Shown: positions 1-9,730, counted from the first letter of the stretch. The stretch is 64,000 nucleotides of DNA from Labilibaculum antarcticum (GCF_002356295.1 NZ_AP018042.1:744001-808000); one strand, 5' to 3'. Numbers and translations are program-made. Notes: generated by a model from the sequence alone, not told the origin.

Positions 1-126
1 TTTAGGAGCAGTGACCACTTTTTTTTGAATCTCCTTACCCTCCACCTTTTCTTTAGAATTACCTGTCAGTAAATCACAAGAGTTAAGTAGTAGTAAGACA
101 CTTACCAGTAATGCAATATTTTTCAT
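1..126 (-). CDS. N-terminus of a small lipoprotein (cut by window edge)
   Basis: Forty-two codons of a minus-strand gene whose 3' part lies outside the window. The ATG is at 126. A short basic/hydrophobic signal is followed by a lipobox LNSC (cysteine at residue 16) and then a Lys/Glu-rich stretch, so the mature protein should be a lipid-anchored periplasmic or outer-membrane protein. The family cannot be recognised from this fragment. It starts 58 bp after the stop of the RecB-like gene and runs in the same direction, so the two may be co-transcribed. Confidence 0.6.
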   Translation of the reverse strand, partial: MKNIALLVSVLLLLNSCDLLTGNSKEKVEGKEIQKKVVTAPK

Positions 127-184
127 TTAATTATTTTTTTTGATTCTGAAAGGTAATAGGAATTCATTTTGGATGCAATAAATT

Positions 185-3100
185 TTAGACTTCCTCTATT
201 TCAGCTAATTTCCCATAAAGAACAAAGGCTCTTACTTTTTCGAAACCTAATTGTTCGATTAATTTTTTATACGCCAAAACTTGCGTTTTGTGACTTTTCT
301 CTTTTTTCTTACCAAACTTAAAATCGATAACAATTGCCTCTTTTCCTTTGTGAATTACTCTATCTGGTCGCAGCACCTCACCTTTCCCCAAAAGAATATC
401 TCTTTCATTCACAACCGTCCAGCCTTTTGAAAACCATTCTGCTACCGTAGGCTCACTCAATAACTCCTTTGCAAACAGTGAAACCTCTTCAGCCTGAATT
501 TGATCTAATTTCCCTTCGAATTGCAACTGACTTACCGCCTTGGCAATATCTTCTTTGTATTCTATTAATTGAAATAATTGATGTAAAATATTTCCTCTGC
601 TTACCGGAGAAAATGTCTCTACTGATACAGCTTCCGAGAAATCGAAATAATCTGCAGAATGCGACCGCAGCTTTAAACGATCGTCAAGCAAAGAAGCAGG
701 ATAATCGCTCCGCTTCTCTTTCGGCTTTGGAAGCACTTTGGAAGCAGTGGCTTTTAATTCACCCAATTCGAAATAATGACCTTCTTTATTCCAATTCTGA
801 GTTAAGGACACTATTTTGTTCCCATTAAAATCCGAAGAATAATTATCCGAATTTTCAAACGCGTGTAAAAGCAGATCAGAGATATTTTTCAAATCCCGCT
901 TTGCAGGAAGTGGAGAATAGCTTATAAAAGCCTCCTCTGCTCTTGTTAATGCAACATATAAAAGGTTCAAATTATCAATATACGAATGTAATTTTTCAGT
1001 AAAATATTCCTGATAATATATGGTTTCCTTTAATGAACTACTGTAACGAACGGGAAGTACATCTAAAACATTAAAACCTTCTACTTTCGGCTGACACCAT
1101 AATATGTTTGTGTGTCGTGTATTGTCCAAATCCCAATTACAAAATGGTAAAATCACCACTTTAAACTCCAAACCTTTCGACTTGTGAATGGTCATGATTC
1201 GAATCGCGTCCTGCTGATCCGAGACTGAAATCACCTCCTTATTTTTTCGCTCTTCCCAGTAATTCACGAATGAATTTAAATCCGGAGCATCCGTTTTGGT
1301 AAATCCTAAAACTAAATCCTGAAAAGCTTCTAAAAAAGGAAAATCCTGAGGACGTTCATTCAGTTTAAAAATATAAATCAATTTCTCTACCAAATCATAC
1401 AATGCCTGTCTTTTCAATTCAGGTATATTCGAAGTGAATTCATCAGGGAAATCGGATTCAAATGTATTTTCATCTTTAGAAATGGCGTACAATTGATCCT
1501 TATCTTCGGTCTGTTGATTTTTAATGTAAACTTGATATTCTTGCTTTAAGAATCCAAGATTAATTTTATCATCTGGATATACAAAATAGCTCAATAAATG
1601 AGCTAAAAAACTAATAACAGAAGAATTCTTTAGGTAAAGAGAATCGTTCGAGATTACATCGTAATTAATTCCTTCTTTCACATTTTCGCTTGCGCGATAG
1701 GCCATTAACGCATCAGCAATCAGACCACCTTCTTTTCCATTTCGCACTAAAATGGAAATATCCCGGGCCTGATAACCCATTTCCTGAAATTGCTCAATCC
1801 GTAAAGGTAAATCCTCTAAAACTTTTTCAATCCAATCTGAATCAGTCTCTTTCTCAATAAAATTGGCTTTTACATATCCGGGAGATTTTTCTTTATTACC
1901 AGGAAAATGCTGATACACATCTTGATAAGCACCTATAATTTTCTCTTGCTCCTCTTTTAATCCTTCCGAAATTTCAGGTGGAATGGAAGCATTGTAATCA
2001 TTCTGCAATGCCTGAGCTCCAAGCGCGAAGAGCGCATTGTTAAAATTGATCACGTTTTTTGAACTGCGCCAATTGTAATTTAATGTCATTCCATTAACAC
2101 CAAAACCCTTAAAATCCTCATCTAATTGTTCCGATAATATTTTCCAGTCACCATTCCGCCATCGATAAATGGATTGTTTTACATCTCCTACAACCAGAGA
2201 ATGCTTATCCTCAGCCAATGAATTTGTCACCAATGGTCTGAAACTCTCCCACTGCATCGACGAAGTATCCTGAAATTCATCAATCATGAAATGCTTATAC
2301 ACATTCCCAATTTTCTCATATATAAAAGGTGTGTCGTTATCACCAATGATACTTCGAAGTAATCGACTCGCATCTGAAAGAAGAAAGATATTTTCGCTCT
2401 CGGAATACTGCTGAACCTTTTTTGATAAATCTGTAAGTATCCCTAATGTATAAATGTAACTAAGTGTTTTATCCGTTGACTTGTATAACATCGACTGCTC
2501 ATCGTAATGATTTACGGCCTTCTTCAATAAATCATTTAAACCCGCACTACAAGCCTCTCCAACCGCTTGCTTGGTCGAAGTACTTGCTTTACCTGTTGTC
2601 CATTTTTCAGGAGTATCGACTGCCGATCGGGCTCTGATACCAGGATCCATTTTTCCTCCGTTTCCTAAACCCGATAAATAACCTGCAACGCCTGATTTCC
2701 CATAAGCAAACTCCGTAACATCCAATCCGTGCTGAGCCAATATTCCTCTAGTCTCCTCTCCAACCTTATTGAAAAAAGTCTCAAATTCGTCTTTTATCTC
2801 TTTTAAGGTTTTACGATAGGAACTCAAGAACTTTTTATCTGCCAGCTTATCAATTAATTTATCTGAAAAATTTTTAAAATCTTCTTTGAAAACTTCATTT
2901 CCAACTTCTAAAATTTCCTGTTTAAAATTCCAGTTTTTACCTTCTCGGATTTTTGATTCGGCAAAATCGGTGAGCCATGACCTTAACTGCGGATCCTTAT
3001 CTACATCATTAAACAGTAAATCGGCAACCTCATTCAATACCCGGCGCTGATCCAATTCAATATTATACCCCATCTGCAATCCAATTTCACGAGTGAAAGA

Positions 3101-3448
3101 TCGAACCACTTTCTGAAAGAAACTATCAATAGTAGTAACTGAAAACCGTGAGTAATCATGAAGCAATCTATTTAAAATCTCTTTTGCTCGAAGAATTAAT
3201 TCTTTTGAATTCAGATTGTGCTTTTCGCATAACTCTTTGGCATAAGGCGAATCATCCGATTGTGATAAAAGATAAATTTCTTTTACAATTCGGGACTTCA
3301 TCTCATCTGTAGCTTTATTCGTAAAGGTAACAGCAAGAATACTTTTATAATTTAACGGATCTTCGAAAACCAAATTTAAATACTCTTTGGTTAGCGTATA
3401 GGTCTTTCCTGACCCCGCAGAAGCTCGATATATGGAAAGTTCGGACAT
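185..3448 (-). CDS. UvrD/RecB (AddA-type) helicase-nuclease
   Basis: An SF1A DNA helicase with a C-terminal RecB-family nuclease, the domain plan of AddA/RecB enzymes that process double-strand breaks. Numbered from the ATG at 3448, the Walker A GSGKT is at residues 12-16, the Walker B/motif II DEFQDTS near residue 388, and a later helicase motif reads MTIHKSKGLEF. The PD-(D/E)XK nuclease lies in the last 100 residues, with VIDFKFG near residue 1039 followed by a conserved Q and Y. The predicted length of 1087 aa is normal. A longer frame begins with TTG at 3511 but adds 21 residues ahead of the ATP-binding loop, so the ATG is preferred. The partner nuclease (AddB-like) is not in the window and is likely elsewhere. 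It could equally be annotated simply as a UvrD-helicase domain protein. Confidence 0.88.
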   Translation of the reverse strand: MSELSIYRASAGSGKTYTLTKEYLNLVFEDPLNYKSILAVTFTNKATDEMKSRIVKEIYLLSQSDDSPYAKELCEKHNLNSKELILRAKEILNRLLHDYSRFSVTTIDSFFQKVVRSFTREIGLQMGYNIELDQRRVLNEVADLLFNDVDKDPQLRSWLTDFAESKIREGKNWNFKQEILEVGNEVFKEDFKNFSDKLIDKLADKKFLSSYRKTLKEIKDEFETFFNKVGEETRGILAQHGLDVTEFAYGKSGVAGYLSGLGNGGKMDPGIRARSAVDTPEKWTTGKASTSTKQAVGEACSAGLNDLLKKAVNHYDEQSMLYKSTDKTLSYIYTLGILTDLSKKVQQYSESENIFLLSDASRLLRSIIGDNDTPFIYEKIGNVYKHFMIDEFQDTSSMQWESFRPLVTNSLAEDKHSLVVGDVKQSIYRWRNGDWKILSEQLDEDFKGFGVNGMTLNYNWRSSKNVINFNNALFALGAQALQNDYNASIPPEISEGLKEEQEKIIGAYQDVYQHFPGNKEKSPGYVKANFIEKETDSDWIEKVLEDLPLRIEQFQEMGYQARDISILVRNGKEGGLIADALMAYRASENVKEGINYDVISNDSLYLKNSSVISFLAHLLSYFVYPDDKINLGFLKQEYQVYIKNQQTEDKDQLYAISKDENTFESDFPDEFTSNIPELKRQALYDLVEKLIYIFKLNERPQDFPFLEAFQDLVLGFTKTDAPDLNSFVNYWEERKNKEVISVSDQQDAIRIMTIHKSKGLEFKVVILPFCNWDLDNTRHTNILWCQPKVEGFNVLDVLPVRYSSSLKETIYYQEYFTEKLHSYIDNLNLLYVALTRAEEAFISYSPLPAKRDLKNISDLLLHAFENSDNYSSDFNGNKIVSLTQNWNKEGHYFELGELKATASKVLPKPKEKRSDYPASLLDDRLKLRSHSADYFDFSEAVSVETFSPVSRGNILHQLFQLIEYKEDIAKAVSQLQFEGKLDQIQAEEVSLFAKELLSEPTVAEWFSKGWTVVNERDILLGKGEVLRPDRVIHKGKEAIVIDFKFGKKKEKSHKTQVLAYKKLIEQLGFEKVRAFVLYGKLAEIEEV

Positions 3449-3773
3449 ATTCAAATCTATATTTAATCCGAAAATAGCAATAATAATTCTGCTGTAAGAA
3501 ACAATATCCAAATAAAATAATCATTTAAGCTCAAACCTACTTACTATTCTAAATAATAACTAGATGTAAGAACATTATCAATTATCATAACTGTAAATAA
3601 TTCTTCTGTTTAAATATTCAAAGACAGGTTTCAACACCTGTCCTTTTTCATATACAAAACCAGAGCAGACAACGTAACCTTTTCATTACCATACACGTTA
3701 CAATTAAAACAGACTGTAGAAATCTAATTCAACATTATTATTCTATCTGTTTGACCTTTTAATAAACAGGATT
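3449..3773. other. Divergent intergenic region with an orphan hairpin
   Basis: 325 bases separate the divergent RecB-like and DUF6146 genes. A compact hairpin at 3623-3642 (arms GACAGGT/ACCTGTC, six-base loop) is followed by CTTTTT and looks like a plus-strand intrinsic terminator, yet no plus-strand gene lies upstream of it. It could end a short unannotated RNA starting near 3540, or be chance. Nothing else is visible apart from AT-rich promoter-like sequence. Confidence 0.3.
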
Positions 3774-4172
3774 ATGAAAAAGATCGTATATATACTATTC
3801 ATACTCTCCGTTGTTTATGGATGTTCTACGTATTCTGCTTTTAAAACTCCTGTTCCGATTCAGGATGAAGAAAATAAAATCGCGGTAACGGATAGTGTCG
3901 AATATGAGTTATTAATTCTTGATACTGGATTTGAATCGTGGTTTGCAAGCAGAAACAATATTGCAACTGCACATTCAAATGCCTATTACAAAAACTGGAA
4001 TCAAATTTACGTATTGGAATGGAATCAATTGTACATGCAAGGAAATCCTAATATTGATAATTATATCGACTATGATCAATTTGAAGAATATGGTCTCGAA
4101 ATTAATTACAAACTTTACAATTACTTTCAATTTGTAGAAGAAAAAACTGGCATATCAATAGTTCGGAGATAA
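3774..4172 (+). CDS. DUF6146 family lipoprotein
   Basis: A 132-residue protein with a lipoprotein signal (MKKIVYILFILSVVYGC, lipobox YGC, cysteine 17). The body matches the Bacteroidetes DUF6146 pattern as I know it: YELLILDTGFESWF, then EWNQLYMQ, then a Tyr-rich YGLEINYKLYNYFQF tail. The function of the family is unknown. It is probably anchored to the inner leaflet of the outer membrane or faces the periplasm. The gene is monocistronic, bounded by the hairpin at 4174-4211. The family call is from memory of the motif, not a search. Confidence 0.7.
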   Translation: MKKIVYILFILSVVYGCSTYSAFKTPVPIQDEENKIAVTDSVEYELLILDTGFESWFASRNNIATAHSNAYYKNWNQIYVLEWNQLYMQGNPNIDNYIDYDQFEEYGLEINYKLYNYFQFVEEKTGISIVRR

Positions 4173-4173
4173 G

Positions 4174-4211
4174 AAAAGCGGAAGAATCATTTGTTTGATT
4201 CTTCCGCTTTT
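4174..4211. terminator. Bidirectional intrinsic terminator
   Basis: Perfect 16-bp stem (arms 4174-4189 and 4196-4211, AAAAGCGGAAGAATCA and its complement) with a 6-base loop. A-tract and T-tract at the ends allow termination from both sides. It separates the convergent DUF6146 and DUF3078 genes. Confidence 0.9.
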
Positions 4212-4250
4212 TATTCATTAAAGAAGTATATTTCCTACTAATAGTTTGTC

Positions 4251-5132
4251 TTAGAATTTGTAAGCCAATCCGATTCCAATAATTTCTTTGAACTGAATTT
4301 TTGGACCTTCATTTATATTATCAGCAGTTATATAATCGACATCATCATCGTAAACCAAAGATGTACTAACTGTAGCTGTTAGGAAATCATTCACTTTCAT
4401 ATTCACCATTACCTCCCACAATACATCAATGTTCCCAAAACTATCAGAGTAATTTGTGAATAAATCCAAGCTACTCTTCAGATTTACATTTTCGAACAAA
4501 TCCTTTTTCAATGTCATTTTGGTAAACGCACCAAACTCGGCTCTAAATTTATCTCCAGGATCAACCCCAAAAGCCCCTGCATCAGATAAATCATCATCAT
4601 TAACAATAGTCATTTTAGAAGTTAAGGGAGATAAATAAGCTGAAAATACATCACTTGGCTTGTAGTCCATACCCAAAGACAAGGTCATGTAAGCCGGCGC
4701 AAGAAGATTAGATACTTTCTGATCAACACCACCATCATTGGAATAATTATATCCTTTGGCAAACTGTGTTTTAAAATCGAATAAGGCACTATAGTACCAA
4801 TTACCACCACTCTTATGTCCGTATTTAGTCACAAAATCAATTTTATCAATGCTTTTCCGAACACCTTGATCGCCTTGCTTAATCATACCGTACTCAAGAT
4901 TTAAAGTATTCTCCCAACTGTTCTTTCCTTTGTTATAATTCGAAAATAAATTCAACATGGCATTGGTCGAAATTGCATTATCTCCACCACCAGACCAATT
5001 AGTAAGTGATGTTTGAGAAAACGTTAGTGATGCCATACCTCCCTTTTTCCAATACGAGGTATCTTGTTTTTCCTGTGCGGAAACAAATATAGCCATGCAG
5101 ATAAACAGCAGTGCAAGTGTAACTTTTTTCAT
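4251..5132 (-). CDS. DUF3078 domain protein, probable outer-membrane barrel
   Basis: A 293-residue protein with a Sec signal peptide ending SAQ (residues 17-19) and a mature part built of alternating amphipathic strands ending in AYKF, typical of small outer-membrane beta-barrels. The N-terminal block KKGGMASLTFSQTSLTNWSG is characteristic of the Bacteroidetes DUF3078 family, whose role is unknown. It stands alone, divergent from mnmA and sharing the 181-bp region upstream with it, and ends at the terminator shared with the DUF6146 gene. Confidence 0.8.
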   Translation of the reverse strand: MKKVTLALLFICMAIFVSAQEKQDTSYWKKGGMASLTFSQTSLTNWSGGGDNAISTNAMLNLFSNYNKGKNSWENTLNLEYGMIKQGDQGVRKSIDKIDFVTKYGHKSGGNWYYSALFDFKTQFAKGYNYSNDGGVDQKVSNLLAPAYMTLSLGMDYKPSDVFSAYLSPLTSKMTIVNDDDLSDAGAFGVDPGDKFRAEFGAFTKMTLKKDLFENVNLKSSLDLFTNYSDSFGNIDVLWEVMVNMKVNDFLTATVSTSLVYDDDVDYITADNINEGPKIQFKEIIGIGLAYKF

Positions 5133-5277
5133 CTTTTTTAAATTTTAGGTTAATAGAGTAACAGACCATAAAAACACGATCCTTACTTATGTTCGATCTA
5201 AGTTAAATCATTTTTTCATCCAAAAAAAATACATAACGATATTTAGATGTTAAGTTCGAAGCAATTCGTCAGGCACA

Positions 5278-5309
5278 ATTGGCACTAAGCCAAAAATTGA
5301 ATACTTTTG
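5278..5309 (+). promoter_or_regulatory. Bacteroidetes-type promoter of mnmA
   Basis: A perfect -7 box TACTTTTG (TAnnTTTG) lies at 5302-5309, with ATTGG near 5278-5282 in the -33 position (20-bp spacer). Transcription would start near 5314-5316. This puts the GTG at 5314 at the transcript end and so supports the ATG at 5338 as the true mnmA start. Confidence 0.6.
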
Positions 5310-5337
5310 CATCGTGAAAAACGAGGATTTATTAGTG

Positions 5338-6510
5338 ATGAAGAAAAAAGTTGTAATCGGATTATCGGGTGGAGTGGATTCCAGTGTTGCTGCTCACATA
5401 CTTATTGAGCAGGGATATGAGGTGGAAGCACTTTTCATGCAGAACTGGAACGATACTGTTGGATTAAAATCCGAAGAATGCCCCTTTGAGGAAGATGTGC
5501 TGTTTGCTCAAATGGTGGCTAAGAAATTGGGAATCCCATTTCATTTTGTGGATTTAAGTGTGGAATACCGTGCAAAAGTAATTGATTACATGTTTTCGGA
5601 ATACGAAAAAGGACGTACACCGAATCCGGATGTGCTTTGTAATCGTGAAATTAAATTTGATGTATTCCTGAAAAAAGCAGTTGAACTGGGAGCTGATTTT
5701 GTAGCTACCGGTCATTACTGCCAAAAGGAAACTATTATAAAAGATGGCAAAGAAATTTACCGTTTAATTGCTGGAGAGGATAAGAATAAAGATCAGAGTT
5801 ATTTCCTTTGTCAATTATCGCAGGAACAATTGTCTAAAGCAATGTTTCCTATCGGGCACATTGTAAAACCTGAGGTTCGGGAAATTGCCCGTCGCGAAAA
5901 AATGGCATCTGCCGAGAAAAAAGACTCTCAAGGAATCTGCTTTGTTGGTAAAGTCGATCTTCCAGTCTTCCTTCAGCAAAAGCTAAAAGCGATGAAGGGA
6001 CAGATTATTGAAATTATGGCCGATAAGGCAGATGAGATCATCCCAAAATCAGAAGCTTTAGCAGATATTTCACAACCTTATCATTTTAAACCAGAACACG
6101 GAACTGTTGTTGGAGAACACATTGGAGCTCATTTCTTTACTGTGGGTCAGAGAAAAGGCCTAAACGTAGGAGGCAAAAAAGAACCTTTGTTCGTTATTGG
6201 AACCGATGTGGTGAAAAACATTGTTTACGTTGGTATGGGACACGGGCATCCATTATTGGCACGAAAAGCTCTGTTCATTCCTAAAAAAGAAGTGCATTGG
6301 ATACGCGAAGATTTAAGGCCTACTGAAGAATGCGAAAGAAGATACGATATCAGAATAAGATACCGACAGCCTTTGCAAAAGGGAACAATTTATTTCAAAG
6401 AAGAAGGTATTTACATTCTGTTTGATGAAGAACAAAGAGCTGTAGTTTCGGGGCAATTTGCTGCCTGGTACGATGAAGGAGAACTAATTGGCTCGGGTGT
6501 GATTGATTAA
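5338..6510 (+). CDS. mnmA: tRNA-specific 2-thiouridylase MnmA
   Basis: Catalyses ATP-dependent 2-thiolation of U34 in tRNA-Lys, -Glu and -Gln, receiving sulfur from a persulfide carrier. The N-terminal PP-loop SGGVDSS is at residues 10-16 (counted from the ATG at 5338). The catalytic cysteines are in LCNREIKFD (Cys101) and GICFVGK (Cys201), and the central and C-terminal beta-barrel domains follow, giving 390 aa. An in-frame GTG at 5314 would add 8 residues. The ATG is preferred because a GAGGA Shine-Dalgarno-like sequence precedes it and the -7 box at 5302-5309 leaves no leader for the GTG. The gene is monocistronic with a strong terminator. Confidence 0.96.
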   Translation: MKKKVVIGLSGGVDSSVAAHILIEQGYEVEALFMQNWNDTVGLKSEECPFEEDVLFAQMVAKKLGIPFHFVDLSVEYRAKVIDYMFSEYEKGRTPNPDVLCNREIKFDVFLKKAVELGADFVATGHYCQKETIIKDGKEIYRLIAGEDKNKDQSYFLCQLSQEQLSKAMFPIGHIVKPEVREIARREKMASAEKKDSQGICFVGKVDLPVFLQQKLKAMKGQIIEIMADKADEIIPKSEALADISQPYHFKPEHGTVVGEHIGAHFFTVGQRKGLNVGGKKEPLFVIGTDVVKNIVYVGMGHGHPLLARKALFIPKKEVHWIREDLRPTEECERRYDIRIRYRQPLQKGTIYFKEEGIYILFDEEQRAVVSGQFAAWYDEGELIGSGVID

Positions 6511-6586
6511 GACATAAAAACGATACAAGTCGTTCTGAACTAAGTCGTTTTAAAGTCAATCCATTTCAGAACGAGATAATATGCAT

Positions 6587-6618
6587 AAAAAAGAGCAACC
6601 AATAGGTTGCTCTTTTTT
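6587..6618. terminator. Bidirectional intrinsic terminator
   Basis: 14-bp stem (6587-6600 and 6605-6618, AAGAGCAACC/GGTTGCTCTT core) with a 4-base loop, flanked by A6 and T7 tracts. It serves mnmA on the plus strand and the membrane protein gene on the minus strand. Confidence 0.9.
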
Positions 6619-6635
6619 TCGTATATCGTAATAAA

Positions 6636-7265
6636 TTACTTTTTAAATTTTCGCGAAACGTAAACGAAAAACTCAACGGCTGCAATAAACAGCAAAGCAT
6701 AACCGAATAATTCACTTCCTTCTTCTGCTGCATTTTTCACCCAACGTTGCACTGGTTCCAGTGTATCAACATCAAATAAAGCTAACCACACTTTCTTTGT
6801 TCCAAACAAACGAGAAAAAACAAATACACTTAAGAAACCAGCAATAAAAGTTCCGAATGCAGGTGTCGTAAAAAATTCTTCGAGATTTCCCCAAATTTGT
6901 TTCTTCTGACGATATACCATAAACAAAGCAACAACCATTACAAGCATAGCAAAAGGAAACCAAGCTCCATGATAAATTTGATCGAAATAAACGTCCAATT
7001 CCCTGATTAAAGCGACAAAAGCACCTCCTCCAAACAAATAGGAAATTGCCTTATGTGACTTCGACCGAAAACCCGCCAAAATAAATATTAAACTGGTTAG
7101 CAACAAAAATAATTCTTGCATCCATTCGGTTTGCGAACTTTCTCCAAACTTAAGGCCATCAATAACAATTCCAGCATCACTTTTTATTATTAATGCGGAG
7201 GCTGCAACAGGAATGGCATACAATACTACTCGAACAGCAGCATAAATAATTGGTTTTAGATTCAT
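6636..7265 (-). CDS. Six-helix integral membrane protein of unknown function
   Basis: 209 residues from the ATG at 7265; a GTG at 7295 would add 10 residues (KKNYKYIIT-rich) and is less likely. About six hydrophobic segments are visible: IIYAAVRVVLYAIPVAA, LFLLLTSLIFILAGF, YLFGGGAFVALI, FAMLVMVVALFMVY, GTFIAGFLSVFVFS and ALLFIAAVEFFVYV. No catalytic motif or family signature was recognised. Its 3' neighbours in the same direction are a PAP2 phosphatase and a lipid kinase, so an envelope or lipid role is possible but unsupported. Confidence 0.7.
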   Translation of the reverse strand: MNLKPIIYAAVRVVLYAIPVAASALIIKSDAGIVIDGLKFGESSQTEWMQELFLLLTSLIFILAGFRSKSHKAISYLFGGGAFVALIRELDVYFDQIYHGAWFPFAMLVMVVALFMVYRQKKQIWGNLEEFFTTPAFGTFIAGFLSVFVFSRLFGTKKVWLALFDVDTLEPVQRWVKNAAEEGSELFGYALLFIAAVEFFVYVSRKFKK

Positions 7266-7349
7266 TGTGATAATATATTTATAATTTTTTTTCACTTCTA
7301 ATCAATGCTTCCCTTATTTCATAAAGGACATATCTTTTTAATTTAATAA

Positions 7350-8027
7350 TTAACGATTAAAACAGAAATATACAGAGAAAGCCATTATTATTATTTGCAA
7401 AGTTCCCAACAAGGAAATTTGATACAATCTCGCTATAGGATGAGTTTGTTCCACAGGTTTTTTAAGTAAACTTGACTTAAAATATTTCCGTAACAAAAAG
7501 TAGCTTAAATAAGCCATTGAAATTCCAACGATGGCTCCCCCAATTATATCACTTGGGTAATGTACACCCAAATAAATGCGGGAATAAGAAACTAATACTG
7601 CCCAAAATATCAAAAAGGCACCTGTTATCCGGTCCTTTAAAATTAATGATGCAAGAACTGCTAATCCAAATGAATTCGCTGCATGCGATGAAACAAATCC
7701 ATACTTACCCCCTGTATATCCTTTTACTAAATTAACCAAATGACTAAAATCCGGATCTCTGGAAGGTCTAAAACGTTTAAATAATGGTTTGAAAATTCCT
7801 GAAGCAATCTGATCACTAATAGCAATAACTAAAATTAAACTTAGAATAATTAAACCACCCTTTTTCCATCCAAATGTATTGATTACACAAGTCATAAGAA
7901 CGATATAAAATACATACCACATCTCTTTTTCAGAGATCAATCTCATTAAATAATCCCAAAAATAATTTTGCTGACCATTTAATAGCAACAACAATTCTTT
8001 GTCTAAATTAAGCAACCAATCTAACAT
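7350..8027 (-). CDS. PAP2 superfamily membrane phosphatase
   Basis: A 225-residue polytopic membrane protein with the three acid-phosphatase motifs of the PAP2 family: KPLFKRFRPS (KX6RP type), SSHAANSFG (the PSGH-type motif with Ser in place of Pro-Ser) and SRIYLGVHYPSD (SRX5HXXXD). Such enzymes dephosphorylate undecaprenyl pyrophosphate, phosphatidic acid or phosphatidylglycerophosphate at the outer face of the inner membrane; the substrate cannot be read here. It follows a diacylglycerol-kinase-like gene by 22 bp, which favours an operon dealing with phospholipid or lipid-carrier phosphates. Confidence 0.88.
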   Translation of the reverse strand: MLDWLLNLDKELLLLLNGQQNYFWDYLMRLISEKEMWYVFYIVLMTCVINTFGWKKGGLIILSLILVIAISDQIASGIFKPLFKRFRPSRDPDFSHLVNLVKGYTGGKYGFVSSHAANSFGLAVLASLILKDRITGAFLIFWAVLVSYSRIYLGVHYPSDIIGGAIVGISMAYLSYFLLRKYFKSSLLKKPVEQTHPIARLYQISLLGTLQIIIMAFSVYFCFNR

Positions 8028-8049
8028 GAATCTCTATTTTATACTGTCA

Positions 8050-8922
8050 TTACAATTTCGTTTTCACAACTTCAATTTGCTTCAAAATTTCGACATTCAA
8101 AGTTTCTGTTAAGGCTTTGGGCTCTCCATCCACATGGTATGTTTCAGAATTTGAATCAATTACCAAACTGTTTGCTTTTACAAACTGTACATATTTAGAA
8201 TTCTTCAACTTTCCTAAAAACAAACGAACTACAAAGCTTGGCACGACATAAAAAGGAATCTTTTTGATCAAAACCAAATCAAACAAACCATCATTGTAAA
8301 TAGCCTGAGGAGCAATTAAAGCATTGTTCCCAAATTGTCTTGTATTTGCGATGTTAATCATATGATATTTCCCTTCAATAACAGAGCCATCAACAGTTAC
8401 TTTCGCTTGTATCGGTTTGTATTTAAAAAGAGCCTGAATTGTGCATACAACATAAGTTTTTAGTCCTCTCGCAGGCATCTTGTCAAACTCATTTGCCACA
8501 TAACTATCGAAACCCAAACCAAGCATATTACAGCTTAGTTCATCGTTCACTTTTAAAACATCAACCATCTCAGTTCCATCTCTTAAAATAGAATCCAATA
8601 ATTCTTGTATGTTGCCATTAAAACCCAACTCACGAGCAAAACCATTGCCTGAACCATTGGGCAAAACGGCTAATTTAAGTTTAGGATATTTAATAAGATA
8701 TTTAAGTGTCGTATTGATAGTACCATCGCCTCCACAAATAATTAGAACTCTGTATTTCTCGGCATTCGTATTTACAAACGCATCAAACTCTTTAAGAGTA
8801 TTGCTTATAAAGTAATCTATTTCGGGAGCAAGCTCTTTAAATTGCTCAAGAATTTTGCCTGACTTGGTACCCGAATGAGGATTGATAACAAAGATGATAT
8901 CTTGCAAACTTATTTTTTCCAT
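8050..8922 (-). CDS. Diacylglycerol/lipid kinase family protein (YegS-like)
   Basis: A soluble kinase of the DAGK_cat family, about 290 aa. The nucleotide-binding start VINPHSGTKSGK, the GGDGT motif and LPNGSGNGFARELG are all present. The C-terminal domain includes YNDGLFDLVLI and ends near HVDGEP, as in YegS/BmrU proteins. It phosphorylates a lipid hydroxyl such as diacylglycerol or sphingosine-like lipid. The ATG at 8922 is chosen; an upstream in-frame start at 8973 would add 17 residues with no family counterpart. It lies 22 bp ahead of the PAP2 phosphatase gene and 85 bp downstream of the nucleotidyltransferase, all on the minus strand. Confidence 0.88.
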   Translation of the reverse strand: MEKISLQDIIFVINPHSGTKSGKILEQFKELAPEIDYFISNTLKEFDAFVNTNAEKYRVLIICGGDGTINTTLKYLIKYPKLKLAVLPNGSGNGFARELGFNGNIQELLDSILRDGTEMVDVLKVNDELSCNMLGLGFDSYVANEFDKMPARGLKTYVVCTIQALFKYKPIQAKVTVDGSVIEGKYHMINIANTRQFGNNALIAPQAIYNDGLFDLVLIKKIPFYVVPSFVVRLFLGKLKNSKYVQFVKANSLVIDSNSETYHVDGEPKALTETLNVEILKQIEVVKTKL

Positions 8923-9007
8923 ATATACGATTAAAGCAAGGTTCAGTGTATTCTGATAATGAGAAACTAACATTAACCCGACTTATTTTGTGCCAAAAAC
9001 AGACGAT

Positions 9008-9730
9008 TTATTTTAGATGTTTCTGTGCCCAGGCCAAATCCGCAGGTTTACCAAGATCTGTCCATATTTTAGAGCTGTCTTTAAAGGCAAGAATCTTTTC
9101 ATTTTTTGCCAATCGCAAATACAAATCGATAATGGAGAATTTTCCTTCTTCGTGAATTAGCGAAAATATCTTCGGATCAACCAAATGAATTCCACTAAAA
9201 GCAAGTGGTTCTGAATCATTCATATCCTCCCTAGCCTCCTTGATTTCACCAGTTTTACAATTCTTCCAACCTGTTAGTTGATTTTCCTGATTGAAGTATA
9301 AGTACCGACTACTTGTTCTCTCACGCATAACCATACTTACCAAAGACCCGGATAATTTATGAGAATTGATTAATTTGGATAAATCCAGCGAAGAAAACAC
9401 ATCCACATTGTAGATTAATACCGGAGCATTAGGAATAAATAGATCACTTGCTTTTTTCAAGCCTCCTCCTGTATCCAACAACTCTTCCCTTTCATCTGAA
9501 ATACGAATATCTACACCAAAATTATTATTCGTTCGAAGAAAATCCTCAATCATATCTGCATAGTGATGCACATTTATTACAATACGATCGACTTTAAGAT
9601 CGATTAATTTTAAGATTACTCTTTCCAAAAGGGGTGTTCCTGCCAACACAACCAAAGCTTTTGGTTTCGAATCGGTATAAGGTTTTAAGCGCGTGCCCAA
9701 ACCTGCAGCAAAAATCATTGCATTCAACAT
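9008..9730 (-). CDS. Sugar-1-phosphate nucleotidyltransferase, MurU-like
   Basis: 240 residues with the signature FAAGLGTRLKPYTDSKPKAL (nucleotide and metal binding) and the metal-binding NVDVFSS, ending with the IWTDLGKPADL block. The short length fits MurU (MurNAc-1-phosphate uridylyltransferase) and mannose-1-phosphate guanylyltransferase-like enzymes. In pseudomonads MurU works with the kinase AmgK to return MurNAc to peptidoglycan synthesis, bypassing de novo UDP-GlcNAc. Here the operon carries an AmgK-like kinase (fused to RapZ-C) two genes upstream, which makes the MurU role the best guess. The substrate is inferred from context only. Confidence 0.8.
   Translation of the reverse strand: MLNAMIFAAGLGTRLKPYTDSKPKALVVLAGTPLLERVILKLIDLKVDRIVINVHHYADMIEDFLRTNNNFGVDIRISDEREELLDTGGGLKKASDLFIPNAPVLIYNVDVFSSLDLSKLINSHKLSGSLVSMVMRERTSSRYLYFNQENQLTGWKNCKTGEIKEAREDMNDSEPLAFSGIHLVDPKIFSLIHEEGKFSIIDLYLRLAKNEKILAFKDSSKIWTDLGKPADLAWAQKHLK

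Noticed and set aside
469-828. 119-codon plus-strand frame opposite the RecB-like gene
   Set aside because: It lies wholly antisense to the nuclease domain, has no family-like sequence and no promoter.
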